Shown here one piece after another: positions 38,661 through 48,118 of a stretch of DNA of 64,000 nucleotides (positions are counted from its first letter, which is position 1; each line of letters opens with the position of its first letter). A program made the translations under genes and the position numbers. This DNA comes from Spirochaetaceae bacterium (GTDB lineage Bacteria; Spirochaetota; Leptospiria; Leptospirales; Leptonemataceae): NCBI GenBank assembly GCA_002730875.1, contig PCBI01000018.1, positions 216,737 to 280,736 of the forward strand, given 5' to 3'. The notes under the pieces are model-generated. The model worked only from the letters and a program-made list of their open reading frames with translations. It was not told the origin of the DNA and made no database searches.

Positions 38661-40253
38661 ATGGCGGAAGAGAAGAAAAAGCGACACAGTCCCCGAAAGA
38701 ATCATGGCGTAAGAACAAGAAACTGGAGGCCGGAAGACATTCCGGCTCTGGTAGAACTGCAGAAGACCGTTTATAGCAGCGCCTACGAGGAAGGGATGTA
38801 CGGAGCCCGGGTATTCGAGCTGGAATTGGCCGCTTTTCCGGAAGGTCAGATCCTGGCCGAACTGGACGGGAAGATTATTGGATACACCGCTACTCTGATC
38901 GTCAATCTTGAGAAAGACACCTATTACACCTTCGTAGAAATCACCGGGAACGGCACCTTCACAACGCACAATCCCGCAGGGGACACTCTTTATGGCGCCG
39001 ACATGGCCGTGCACCCGGATTACCGCGGTATGGGCGTGGCCCGAAAGCTCTACGCCGAAAGAAAGCGGTTACTACGCCGCTTCAACCTGCGCCGCATGAT
39101 CGCCGGCGGTCGGCTTCCAGGTTACCGAACCCATGCGGGTAAACTAACGCCCGAACAGTACGTGGAACGCGTGGTTGCCGGAGAGCTGATGGATCCGACC
39201 CTTACCCCTCAACTGAAAGTGGGCTACCATGTAAAAGAAATCTACATGGATTATAGTAAGGACCTGGAAAGCCTGAACTATGCCACTCTCATCGAGTACA
39301 TCAATCCCAGCTACAAACCGGAAAGACATCGAATTTCATCGGCTCCAGTGACGCATCCCGTGCGCAAGATTCGAATATGCGCCGCCCAGTATTTCATGCG
39401 CCCCATCCATTCCCTGGATGAATTCGTGCGACAGGTGGATTTCTATGTAGATACGGCCAACGAATATCACTGTCACTTCCTGGTGTTTCCGGAACTATTC
39501 ACAGCACAGCTATTTCTGATTCTGGCCCCGGAAACCGACGACCGGGAGGCTATGCGAAGATTGGCAGATTTCACCGACTCATACCTGGAGATATTCAAAG
39601 AAAAGGCCCGAAAAACCGGAATCTTCATAATAGGCGGCTCCCATCCCATTGTAGCGCCGGACGGAATCAGAAACGTGGCCCATCTGTTCACCCCGGACGG
39701 AGGGGTCTTTACGCAGGATAAACTACATATCACGCCTGCCGAACGAAAATACTACAATATGATCCCGGGAGAAGGATTAAAGGTTTTTGATACCGGGATG
39801 GCAAGAATTGGGATTCAGATCTGCTACGACGTTGAGTTCCCGGAATTGGCACGGTTGCAAACGTTTGCCGGAATGGAGACTTTGTTTGTTCCTTTCTCAA
39901 CGGAGCATAGAAAGGCCTATCTACGGGTAAGGTTCAGCGCCCAGGCACGATCCATCGAAAACTGGTTATACACGGTGCTGGCCGGAAATGTGGGAAACCT
40001 TCCCCAGGTGAAGAGCTTTTTGATAAACTATGGACAATCGGCCATTCTAACACCCAGCGATCACCCCTTTCCGAACGAAGCGGTGCTTTCCGAGGCAGAA
40101 CCAAACACGGAAACCGTGGTCATCTCCGAAGTGGACCTGAGCGATCTGCAAAGGCAGCGAGAATATGGAAGCGTTCGCCCGCTACGGGATCGCAGAATCG
40201 ATATGTATGAAATACTAAGTAAGGTCGAGGTGGAGCGAATTAAGGTTTACTGA
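38661..40253 (+). CDS. Fused GNAT acetyltransferase - carbon-nitrogen hydrolase
   Basis: 530 residues. The N-terminal half (about 15-200) is a GNAT domain with the acetyl-CoA loop VHPDYRGMGVARKLYAERKRL. The C-terminal half (about 235-520) is a nitrilase-superfamily amidase with the triad Glu (LVFPELFTAQ), Lys (QDKLHITPAER) and Cys (GIQICYDVEFPELARL). This fusion is a known conserved protein family; its substrate is not established. It could acylate and de-amidate the same metabolite. Confidence 0.93.
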   Translation: MAEEKKKRHSPRKNHGVRTRNWRPEDIPALVELQKTVYSSAYEEGMYGARVFELELAAFPEGQILAELDGKIIGYTATLIVNLEKDTYYTFVEITGNGTFTTHNPAGDTLYGADMAVHPDYRGMGVARKLYAERKRLLRRFNLRRMIAGGRLPGYRTHAGKLTPEQYVERVVAGELMDPTLTPQLKVGYHVKEIYMDYSKDLESLNYATLIEYINPSYKPERHRISSAPVTHPVRKIRICAAQYFMRPIHSLDEFVRQVDFYVDTANEYHCHFLVFPELFTAQLFLILAPETDDREAMRRLADFTDSYLEIFKEKARKTGIFIIGGSHPIVAPDGIRNVAHLFTPDGGVFTQDKLHITPAERKYYNMIPGEGLKVFDTGMARIGIQICYDVEFPELARLQTFAGMETLFVPFSTEHRKAYLRVRFSAQARSIENWLYTVLAGNVGNLPQVKSFLINYGQSAILTPSDHPFPNEAVLSEAEPNTETVVISEVDLSDLQRQREYGSVRPLRDRRIDMYEILSKVEVERIKVY

Positions 40254-40358
40254 AAAGTAGATTTTTTTGCGTTCTATCTGAGCAAGGGGGCCTCCCGATC
40301 CGTCCAATTTCGGAGAACAGGCTGACCATGCCCGCGCGGTCGGACCCAGGAATTCATT

Positions 40359-40868
40359 ATGCCGATTCATGATCTAGAAAGAGAACTGGAAGAGATGAGT
40401 GTCTGGCCTGTGGAACGGTTGGTGCAGTACCTGGTCAAAGATCATGAGACTTTCCTGAAGATGGAACTACCGCGAATGCAAGATTCCGCAAGAAAGGCCA
40501 GTCACGGTCCGCTCACCCAGTTTGTTGAGACACTGAATGCCGAACTCAGAGGTCACTTCAAAACCGAAGAAAACATCGTTTTTCCGGTGCTGGTTTCCAT
40601 GGAGCACAAGGATCCGGGCTCGCTCCAGCAGGCCCTGCAGTATGCTTGCAGGCATATGGAGTCCGACCACCAGATGCACGAAAAGCATCTCCGCCTTCTG
40701 GCTGCCTTTCAAAACGAACTACAAGAAAGCATCGAAAAGGAACGCAGCGACTCGGGCATCGCCTTGATCAATTCGCTGGACGATTTTGCCCGGCGAATGT
40801 ATCTGCATATGAGTATTGAAAATCGCTTCTTGTTTCAGCCTTACCTGAAAACCGAAGACCAGGCCTGA
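40359..40868 (+). CDS. RIC-type hemerythrin-like di-iron protein
   Basis: 169 residues of all-helical structure with diiron ligands spaced as in the C-terminal domain of ScdA/YtfE (repair of iron centres): DHETFLKMELPRM, HFKTEENIVFPVL, MESDHQMHEKHL and HMSIENRFLF. The short N-terminal ScdA_N domain with its Cys pair is absent. RIC proteins restore Fe-S clusters damaged by nitric oxide, which would suit an organism carrying nirK and norCB 10-20 kb away, but no DNR box is seen upstream. Confidence 0.8.
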   Translation: MPIHDLERELEEMSVWPVERLVQYLVKDHETFLKMELPRMQDSARKASHGPLTQFVETLNAELRGHFKTEENIVFPVLVSMEHKDPGSLQQALQYACRHMESDHQMHEKHLRLLAAFQNELQESIEKERSDSGIALINSLDDFARRMYLHMSIENRFLFQPYLKTEDQA

Positions 40869-41068
40869 AACTCCTGGCTAACCAGCGCGGACGTCCCCAC
40901 CGCTTGCCTTAACCCGGGTATGATTTCGGAACTTGAACTGCCAGCCCGGTGATCACGCTGATGACCATCCTGACCTGGACCGCCTCGTAATCGCGCTGAT
41001 CAAGCGGTTCGCCCTGACTACTGGATGCCATTGTGCCCTTTGATCCAGCTGCAAGGCATCGCTACAAC

Positions 41069-41347
41069 CTAGTCCTGAACTTGAATGGCGCTTGCCGGGC
41101 AGATGCGGTCTTCTGGAGGCCTGTTCAGATCCGCAACCGTGGATCGAAATATATGCCCCTGACCTCGACCATGGAGCAGAATGGCTTTGCCGTCTTTCTC
41201 GTTCATGATCCAGCGTTCTGGAGCCAGTTCGGCACAGGCGCCACAGCCAATACAACGTTTTCGGTTGTACTGAATCCGATACAATCCGCCCGGACCTGTG
41301 GCTTCTTTGCCCTGACCCGTAGCTGCTCTGGGCTCTTCCGTGTTCAA
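41069..41347 (-). CDS. Ferredoxin, single [4Fe-4S]
   Basis: About 92 residues if TTG 41347 (GGAAGGG upstream) is used; an ATG at 41425 would add 26 charged residues and overlap the U32 gene by 41 bp. Four cysteines are placed for one cluster: CIGCGACAEL and ICPASAI. The rest, APERWIMNEKDGKAILL, matches bacterial one-cluster ferredoxins. It follows the U32 peptidase gene directly and may supply electrons to it. Confidence 0.82.
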   Translation of the reverse strand: MNTEEPRAATGQGKEATGPGGLYRIQYNRKRCIGCGACAELAPERWIMNEKDGKAILLHGRGQGHIFRSTVADLNRPPEDRICPASAIQVQD

Positions 41348-41384
41348 TTTTTGGGCCCTTCCGTTCTTCGCCGTTTTTCGGAAA

Positions 41385-42653
41385 TCATTTCCTCTTCCCT
41401 TTTGTTCCTTCCCCTGCCTTTCCATCGACTTCCAGGCGGTCCATCAGATAGAACTGATCTCCGCGACGCACCCTGTTGCTTACCGGTACCGTTATGATGG
41501 CCGGACCCGAAACCGATTCTATCGGTTGGTTGTCCTGGCGAATCTCGGAGATTTGCTGGATGTGTGCGCCGGTGGTCTTGCCAAAGAAAGCCACTTCCTG
41601 GCCCCGGGAAAGCTTTCCGGACCGCAAAGTTACTTCAGCGACGGACAGCCTGGAGAAGTAGTTGCTTACCTCGCCCAGGAAGACCTTGCGCACAGGAGAC
41701 TGGTTTCCGTCGGAACCCGCCCAGCCCTGCTTTTCGCCCAGATAATAACCGCTACTGAAGCCGCGGTGATACACCTGTTCCAGACGTTGCATCCAATCAG
41801 GAATGCTGTCTTTGAATTCGGCAAGATCCTCCTGGCCGGCCTTCTGCAAAGCTTCGCGATACACCTGCACGGTATTGGAGACGTAGTCGGCGCCGCGGTT
41901 GCGGCCTTCGATCTTAAGCATACTCGCCCCGCTGTCCACCACTCGATTCAGGAATGGCAGGGTGCAAATATCGTTGGGCGACATTATGTATTCGTTGTCG
42001 ATTTCCAGTTCCACACCGCGTTCGTCTATGACTCTGTATTTCCGCCGGCAGTTTTGTCGGCAGGCGCCTCGATTGGCCGAGGCAAGATCTGAATACAAAC
42101 TCATGCCGCATCGGCCGGAAACCGCGATGCACAGCGCTCCATGGCCAAAGACCTCGATTCTTACACGCTCCCCGGATGGCCCGCGAATATCCTGCTCGCG
42201 AATGCCCTCCGCAATCCGCGCGATCATGCTTAGATCCAGTTCTCTTGCCAGAACGATCACATCTGCATATCGCGCCCAGAAACGAACCGCAGCCAGATTC
42301 GAAACGGAAACCTGCGTAGAAAGATGCACGGAAAGGCCCTTTTCCCGCGCCAATTCAATGACTGCCGGATCCGATGCGATCACAGCATCCAGACCAACGC
42401 TGCCAGCCCGGGTCAGGATTGTCTGCGCCAGCTTCATATCCCGGTCATAGATGACCGAGTTCATTGTAAGATAGGCTTTGGCGCCAAAACGATGGCACTT
42501 TCGCGCTACGTAGTCGATATCTTCCAGCGAAAAGGCGCCGTTGGCCTGGTTGCGCAGGTTCAGATTCTCCACGCCAAAATAGATACTGTTCGCCCCGGAT
42601 TGGAGTGCGGCGGCTACCATGGCCATGGTACCTGCAGGCGCCACGATCTCCAT
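41385..42653 (-). CDS. U32 peptidase family protein (TrhP/YegQ-like)
   Basis: 422 residues from ATG 42653 (MEIVAPAG); the frame stays open to 42803 with a less conserved N-terminus, and ATG 42752 is an alternative. The U32 signature lies in EVFGHGALCIAVSGRCGMSLYSD, with further Cys in RGACRQNCRRKYRV that suit an Fe-S cluster. The start block GTMAMVAAALQSGANSIYFG is typical. U32 proteins such as TrhP make prephenate-derived 5-hydroxyuridine in tRNA; others are annotated as collagenases. The ferredoxin next door fits an Fe-S RNA hydroxylase. Confidence 0.88.
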   Translation of the reverse strand: MEIVAPAGTMAMVAAALQSGANSIYFGVENLNLRNQANGAFSLEDIDYVARKCHRFGAKAYLTMNSVIYDRDMKLAQTILTRAGSVGLDAVIASDPAVIELAREKGLSVHLSTQVSVSNLAAVRFWARYADVIVLARELDLSMIARIAEGIREQDIRGPSGERVRIEVFGHGALCIAVSGRCGMSLYSDLASANRGACRQNCRRKYRVIDERGVELEIDNEYIMSPNDICTLPFLNRVVDSGASMLKIEGRNRGADYVSNTVQVYREALQKAGQEDLAEFKDSIPDWMQRLEQVYHRGFSSGYYLGEKQGWAGSDGNQSPVRKVFLGEVSNYFSRLSVAEVTLRSGKLSRGQEVAFFGKTTGAHIQQISEIRQDNQPIESVSGPAIITVPVSNRVRRGDQFYLMDRLEVDGKAGEGTKGKRK

Positions 42654-42896
42654 ACCGGTATTTTCCGCCGATGGGGCCCGGATTTCTTCCCTGGTTGGCC
42701 CAGCGCTTTGCTCCGCAATGGAAAGGGAGCCCTGGGATCTTATGGAATGCATACAGACGGTTTTTGCCACCGGCTCTGAAGGGCAATTCCAAAACCCGGC
42801 CACCGTAAATATTGCGCGGCACAGAATGGAAAGAATGCAAATCGATCCCGGCCATGCTGGGCGCAGAACGGAGAAAGTAGCGGATAGACCTCAGGC

Positions 42897-43805
42897 TTAA
42901 TGCGAAGCGTCCCTTACCGTATCCGAGCCGGGATGGGCGGGGGCCACAGCTTCCCTGGCAAATTCAGGATGGGCCCGGTTGCGAGCTAGAAGACTCTCCA
43001 CCGGCTTAAACATGCGATAGTATTTCCATTGTTCCGAAGAGAAATATTCTGGAACCATGGCCGTGACATTACCCGAAGAGCGATCGGGATTCCAGAAAAA
43101 CATATGATTCCAGCTGATCACATCGAAGACCAGGTCTTCGGCCGATGGAGCATCGTCCTGCCGGAAGCCAAGGCGGACCGTGCGATGCTTCACTCCAAAG
43201 GCATGGGGATCATAGCTCTCGGCCGTTTCGTAGGTCAACTCCCTGAGCCGGAAATCCTTGTGGAAGCGAACCGTAGCTGAATCTATACCGGCAGAACCGT
43301 TCGGTGAGCCGTAACCTTCGGGCCCATTGGATCCGTTCGGAGCGCTAGAGACGTCGGTAGATCTGAACAGGTAACGAGCGTCAGATGCATGGAAGCCATT
43401 CTTTGCGTTTGACGCAGGTTCAATTATCAACGAAATCACCTCCACGTCTCCAGGTCCAAATAGAAGCCCCTGTAGCGAAAGGCCCCCGGTATACACCGAG
43501 CGGTTAAGCCAGGGAAAGAAGCCGGACGTGTCGTTACGCTCAAACGGCCATACCAGAAAGTACGCAATGTGGATGAGATTGTCCGGCGACTGACTCATTC
43601 GATACAGTAGCTTCTCCGGCTTCTGATAAGCCCCGGAATGCAGCGCGGGCGCGAAGGCCATGGCCAGAGCATCGTTTCGCATTGGTTCGAAGCCTTCCAC
43701 CGAATGAGGATTTTCCTTACGGCTTGCGAAATAGATTACCGAAAGCGATAGAAAAACGGCCCCGAACGCGACGGCCAAAAGAGTCTTTCTTCTACTCATC
43801 ATCAT
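42897..43805 (-). CDS. Membrane-anchored hypothetical protein
   Basis: 302 residues. One N-terminal membrane helix (TLLAVAFGAVFLSLSVIYFA) anchors a soluble exported domain without recognised motifs. A Gly/Ser/Asn/Pro-rich segment (SSAPNGSNGPEGYGSPNGSAG) sits mid-protein. The segment LVFDVISWNHMFFWNPDRSSG is distinctive. Alone on the minus strand between the U32 and slipin genes. Confidence 0.68.
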   Translation of the reverse strand: MMMSRRKTLLAVAFGAVFLSLSVIYFASRKENPHSVEGFEPMRNDALAMAFAPALHSGAYQKPEKLLYRMSQSPDNLIHIAYFLVWPFERNDTSGFFPWLNRSVYTGGLSLQGLLFGPGDVEVISLIIEPASNAKNGFHASDARYLFRSTDVSSAPNGSNGPEGYGSPNGSAGIDSATVRFHKDFRLRELTYETAESYDPHAFGVKHRTVRLGFRQDDAPSAEDLVFDVISWNHMFFWNPDRSSGNVTAMVPEYFSSEQWKYYRMFKPVESLLARNRAHPEFAREAVAPAHPGSDTVRDASH

Positions 43806-43958
43806 TGCATCCGGACTCCGCTTTCATTCCCCATTCCGGCCCATCCGTCGCCGGTGAAGTAGATCGTTCGCAGCTACGGTAGCGCTCCAGCCGTCGAAAT
43901 AGAAAGCCGGCCGCTATTATGGATCGTTCCCGGTAGGAGAGCCTTCTAACTCAGAACG

Positions 43959-44714
43959 TCAATCTTTGCTCTTCATCATTCCCTTGAATGCTTCCATTAG
44001 TTCTACAGGAAAAGGCAATACGATAGTCGAAGCATTTTTCTGAGCCATATCGCTCATTGTCTGTAAGTACCGGAGCTGTAAAGCCGCCGGGTTTTCGCTC
44101 ATCACATTTGCCGCTCCCAGAAGCTTTTCCGAGGCTTGCAGTTCGCCTTCGGCATGAATCACCTTGGCTCTTCGCTCCCGTTCGGCTTCGGCCTGTCGGG
44201 CAATAGCGCGGATCATACTTTCGTCCAGGTCTACATGTTTAATTTCAACGTTGGCCACCTTGATGCCCCAGTCTTCGGTCTGCGCATCTATAATCTCCTG
44301 GATATCGTCATTCAGCTTATCGCGTTCGGAAAGCATTTCATCCAGATCATGTTTTCCCAGCACCGACCGAAGCGTAGTCTGCGAAAGCTGGCTGGTGGCG
44401 CTGTAGTAATCCTCCACCTGAATGATGGCTTTCTCCGGATCCACTACCCTGAAATAGAGGACGGCATTGACACGAACGGTAACGTTGTCCTGAGAAATCA
44501 CATCCTGACTGGGGACATCCAGAGTAATGATTCGCAGGTCCACGCGAATCATTTTCTGAATCCCGGGCACAACAAGTACGAGACCCGGTCCCTTAACCGC
44601 CTGGAAGCGTCCTAGAAAGAATACCACGCCTCGCTGGTATTCGGGTAGAATCCGCACCGACATCACAATCAATGCAATGACAAGGACTGCCGGTAGAATA
44701 ATCGATGTAGTCAT
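43959..44714 (-). CDS. Slipin / SPFH (band 7) membrane protein
   Basis: 251 residues. One N-terminal membrane helix is followed by an SPFH domain ([51 protein letters not shown]) and a helical C-terminus rich in Ala/Glu/Arg ([23 protein letters not shown]). Slipins form membrane scaffolds and are cut by the NfeD protease encoded beside them. It starts 3 bp after the NfeD gene's stop, so the pair is an operon, as in many bacteria. Confidence 0.95.
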   Translation of the reverse strand: MTTSIILPAVLVIALIVMSVRILPEYQRGVVFFLGRFQAVKGPGLVLVVPGIQKMIRVDLRIITLDVPSQDVISQDNVTVRVNAVLYFRVVDPEKAIIQVEDYYSATSQLSQTTLRSVLGKHDLDEMLSERDKLNDDIQEIIDAQTEDWGIKVANVEIKHVDLDESMIRAIARQAEAERERRAKVIHAEGELQASEKLLGAANVMSENPAALQLRYLQTMSDMAQKNASTIVLPFPVELMEAFKGMMKSKD

Positions 44715-44717
44715 AGT

Positions 44718-46274
44718 TCACTCCTTTTTCGAAACGGTTAATGTCAATCCGTCCACTGCTTCAATTTCAAGGCGCTCGCCTTTCTTTACCGGCTCTTCAC
44801 ATTGCGCCCACCAGATTTCGCCGCCTACGCGGAGCCTGCCCTTACCCTGAAAGTCAGAACTGGCTTCCACTATGCGACCGATTAGATGCTCCTTACCGGA
44901 AACGGATTTACTCCGACGAAGGGCCACCAGGCGAGTCAGAACCCAGGCAAGAAAGCCGGCCGCCACAAGAGCCACGCTTCCAATCAAAGGAAGCGAAACA
45001 GATAGATTTTCTTCATCCATTAAGATCACCGAGCCCGCCACAAAAGCGACTATTCCGCCTATTCCCAGAATTCCAAAACCTGCCACAAATGCCTCCGCGA
45101 GAATCAAGCCCAACCCGAGCACCATGAGCGCCAGACCGGCATAATTTATTGGCAGTACCTGAAAAGCAAACAGGGCCAGAAGAAGGGATATGGCGCCGAT
45201 TACCCCTGGATATATGGCTCCAGGATTGGATAGCTCAAATAGTAATCCGTAGAATCCAATGAGCATCAAGAAGTAGGCTACGCTGGGATCTGCGATAACC
45301 GAAAGCAGTTCATGTCGCCAGTCCGGCATAAACTCCTCTATCCGGATTCCTTTTGTCGCCAACGTTCGGTTTCCATGAGCCATCTGAACCGTCCGTCCAT
45401 GAATGCCGGCAAGCAGTTCAGAAGTGTCTTCGGCTACGATATCAATGACGTTTTGTTCCAGAGCGTCCGAGGCCGTAATGTTTACCGCATCGCGCACGGC
45501 CTTTTCTGCCCAGTCCGCATTTCTGCCGTGCCTTTCGGCGAGACCGCGAATGTAGGCCACGGCATCTTCCAGGACCTTTCGTTCCATGGCAGTGCTACCC
45601 CGCCGCGGTTCATCCCCTTTGCCTTCGCCGGCTTCACCGCCGGGCCCGGACTCCTGGCCGGAACGGGGCTCAGATTCACCTCCCGGCGAATCCTCTTTTT
45701 CTTCCGGACTGCCAGGCATTCCACCCATTTGAACCGGCGTAGCCGATCCCAGGTTTGTGGATGGCGCCATGGCCGCCACATGACTGGCATAGAGCATGTA
45801 GGTTCCGGCGCTGGCCGCCCGGGCGCCGGGGGGACTTACGTAGGTCACCACTGGAATGGGCGAATTCAGAATCTCTTTGATGATTTCCCGCATGGAAGAG
45901 CTCAATCCGCCGGGGGTATCCATGCGAATAATGATCAAACTGGACTCTCTTTCCCGGGCTTCCTTGAATCCGCGCAATAGATAGTCCATGGTGGCGGGGC
46001 TGATAGCGCCTTTCACTTCCAGAAGCAGAGCTTTTCCCTTTCTGGCGGAATCTGCCCGCTCGTTCGGATTGGCTGAGTTCTCAGTTTCTGGCCCGCCGGA
46101 TTGTGGCTCGGGTTCGGATGGCTGGCAACTGGCAATGCTCCAGAAGCCAACGAGTAGCGATACAGAAGCAAATGATGCAGACCGGGCGATTCGCCTCAGA
46201 ATCCAGCGAAGCGTTCTGAGCCGACCCGCGAGCTCTCTGTGCACAGGGAGTTCTTCCACAACCAGAAATTGCAC
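44718..46274 (-). CDS. NfeD-type membrane serine protease
   Basis: 518 residues from GTG 46274. A signal or lipobox-like start (VSLLVGFWSIASC) precedes a ClpP-like protease domain (about 85-280): MDTPGGLSSSMREI, the Ser nucleophile in GARAASAGTYMLYASH, and a probable Lys in MERKVLEDAVAYIRG. A Gly/Glu-rich insert (about 185-225) separates these two. Membrane helices (about 340-450) and a C-terminal NfeD OB-fold (IGRIVEASSDFQGKGRLRVGGEIW) follow. It cleaves slipin-type proteins. The start is uncertain; other GTG/TTG starts are possible. Confidence 0.9.
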   Translation of the reverse strand: MQFLVVEELPVHRELAGRLRTLRWILRRIARSASFASVSLLVGFWSIASCQPSEPEPQSGGPETENSANPNERADSARKGKALLLEVKGAISPATMDYLLRGFKEARERESSLIIIRMDTPGGLSSSMREIIKEILNSPIPVVTYVSPPGARAASAGTYMLYASHVAAMAPSTNLGSATPVQMGGMPGSPEEKEDSPGGESEPRSGQESGPGGEAGEGKGDEPRRGSTAMERKVLEDAVAYIRGLAERHGRNADWAEKAVRDAVNITASDALEQNVIDIVAEDTSELLAGIHGRTVQMAHGNRTLATKGIRIEEFMPDWRHELLSVIADPSVAYFLMLIGFYGLLFELSNPGAIYPGVIGAISLLLALFAFQVLPINYAGLALMVLGLGLILAEAFVAGFGILGIGGIVAFVAGSVILMDEENLSVSLPLIGSVALVAAGFLAWVLTRLVALRRSKSVSGKEHLIGRIVEASSDFQGKGRLRVGGEIWWAQCEEPVKKGERLEIEAVDGLTLTVSKKE

Positions 46275-46328
46275 ATTGTCGACCCAATTGTCAACGTAGA
46301 AAAGAGAAGAAACAGCTCGCGGCAGCGT

Positions 46329-47111
46329 TTAAGGACAAAGCAGCACTTCCTTGATATAGAGATCGTCATTGTAGACTACTCCCTGGTTCATATCTTTGTA
46401 CGCATAGAGTCCATAATGGACCTGGGGAACGCTTCCGTCCAGACCGTGCACCGGACCGGCCGATACCAGAACGCCGTCTTGATAGGCCCGGGCATACCCG
46501 TTCTGTGGATCCATATCAATACAAAGTCCCAACTTTACCCATTGATTCTGCGGAAAGAATCGATCCGTACTCTGATAAGTCCATTGTTTCTGGCCGCTTG
46601 TGGGAACATGCATTACATGTACCATACCTTCATAACCCAGATTCACGGTTACGGCTTCCCATTCCGAATCTATGCTTCGACGAGCAACGGTGATGAAGCT
46701 GAACCAGTGGCCGCTGCCCGTAGGAAGCGCCACGTTCTCCAGATAGACCATTAGTTCCATGTAGACCGGTCCTCTAAATGAACCCCCTGGAAGTTTGTGA
46801 AATTGTACGGTAGGATACGCGCGGTGGCTATCGGCGGCGGTTGAATAAATCCATCCCTTGTGCGAATAACTGCCCGAAAACACCCGCTCTGTGCTGAGAT
46901 TATGCGATGCGGCGCTCTGGTAGTTCTGGGGTACAATGTAAGAGCCATCGAATTCGCTTACGGATTCAAAACTGCTACGAAACTCCCGCCCCGAATAGGC
47001 AATGGCCAGAAGACCCGTCGAGCTCAAGTCATCCGAACCGCTTTGAGCGCAGTTTCCGGCTCCGCAAATGAGAAGCAGAGCGGCGAACCGTTGAATGCGA
47101 AACCAATGCAT
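46329..47111 (-). CDS. Lipoprotein with lectin-like (concanavalin-type) fold
   Basis: 260 residues from ATG 47111 (GAGGAAGG upstream). The signal ends LLLICGAGNC. The mature domain shows a jelly-roll pattern (FRGPVYMELMVYLENVAL, HWFSFITVARR, WVKLGLCIDMDPQNGYARAYQDGVLV, HYGLYAYKDM). The Asp-rich GLCIDMDPQNG loop with following AYQDG resembles LamG or polysaccharide-binding proteins. Surface exposure and ligand are inferred, not shown. Confidence 0.72.
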   Translation of the reverse strand: MHWFRIQRFAALLLICGAGNCAQSGSDDLSSTGLLAIAYSGREFRSSFESVSEFDGSYIVPQNYQSAASHNLSTERVFSGSYSHKGWIYSTAADSHRAYPTVQFHKLPGGSFRGPVYMELMVYLENVALPTGSGHWFSFITVARRSIDSEWEAVTVNLGYEGMVHVMHVPTSGQKQWTYQSTDRFFPQNQWVKLGLCIDMDPQNGYARAYQDGVLVSAGPVHGLDGSVPQVHYGLYAYKDMNQGVVYNDDLYIKEVLLCP

Positions 47112-47324
47112 GTGCCTTCCTCTATTGTATAACAATCCATTGCTACAGAAATCTGCATTTTTTCGCCATACATTTCGGCCGAAACGATCCGTTACGGGCG
47201 TTCATAAAAATCAGGCAGGCCCTCACTGAACCACCGGTTTGAATTCTCCATTTCGATTCAGGGTTGCGTCCTGCGATTTCTGAAGACAGGTAATCTCCGG
47301 CGTGGAGCGGTAGGGATGGAGGAA

Positions 47325-47350
47325 CGGGCCGGCCAACCCGGCCTGTTTGC
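47325..47350 (-). terminator. GC-rich hairpin after sco1 of the nirK operon
   Basis: On the minus strand AGGCCGGG-TTGG-CCGGCCC forms a strong stem 10 nt past the stop; only GTTCCTCC follows, so the intrinsic terminator is imperfect. It marks the likely end of nirK-nirV-sco1. Confidence 0.45.
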
Positions 47351-47358
47351 CACCGCTG

Positions 47359-47976
47359 TTAGTCCGCCAACAGGCGGGCCACTTCCACCAGATCGTCCAG
47401 CGAAGAATTTAAGCGATCCTTTCTATAGACCGGCTCGCCTTTCTCGTTCAGCAATAGCAGGGTCGTCGAGTGGGTGAAATGCCCATCCGGTGTCTTGCGA
47501 TACTGAAACCCAATGGCGGCGGCCAGGGTCCGGGCTTCCTTCTCGCTTCCATTCAGAAGATGCCAGTTACCTTGCAGTTTCATCTTCTCCTGGAACTCCT
47601 TCAATACTTCGGTTGTGTCGTTTTCCGGATCTATGCTTACAGCCACAAGATGCAGCCGCTTTCGCTGATCCTCATCCAGACTATTAACCACTTTTTGCAT
47701 ATCGCTGGCCATTCGCGGACAGATCATTTTGCATCGCGTGTATATCATGGAAATAAGCACTGGATTCCCTTCCAGGTCCTTCAATTGCAAGTTCTGGCCG
47801 TTCTGGTCGGTCCAGGTAGTCTCGATCTGATATAGACTGGGGCCCAGAGGCTCGGGGGATTCTTTTTTGCAGCCGGCAATCAGGGAAAGCATCAGAATTC
47901 CCGGAAGCATACTCGCTCGCAGCTTAGATTTCCAGGCGGCCCTATCACGTGTTATTCTTCTCGATTGTCCTTTCAT
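47359..47976 (-). CDS. SCO1/SenC-type lipoprotein of the nirK operon
   Basis: 205 residues from ATG 47976 (GGAGTG upstream); the frame extends to 48105 but that part is low-complexity. The signal ends LMLSLIAGC. The thioredoxin fold carries the Cu site Cys-x3-Cys in YTRCKMICP and a His in HFTHSTTLLLL. Following nirK and nirV, it probably supplies copper to the nitrite reductase. It is the second SCO1 homologue in the window and clearly diverged from that at 30721. Confidence 0.9.
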   Translation of the reverse strand: MKGQSRRITRDRAAWKSKLRASMLPGILMLSLIAGCKKESPEPLGPSLYQIETTWTDQNGQNLQLKDLEGNPVLISMIYTRCKMICPRMASDMQKVVNSLDEDQRKRLHLVAVSIDPENDTTEVLKEFQEKMKLQGNWHLLNGSEKEARTLAAAIGFQYRKTPDGHFTHSTTLLLLNEKGEPVYRKDRLNSSLDDLVEVARLLAD

Positions 47977-48118
47977 AGATTCACTCCTACTGATATCGAT
48001 ATCCCTTCGTTCCTGCAATTTTGTTCGCTTTACTTTTCTTCTGCCTTTCTCCGTTTCTGATTTCCCGGCTTCCCGGCTCTCCGGATTTCCCGGCCGCCGT
48101 TGCATTCAGCCCGGCTTC

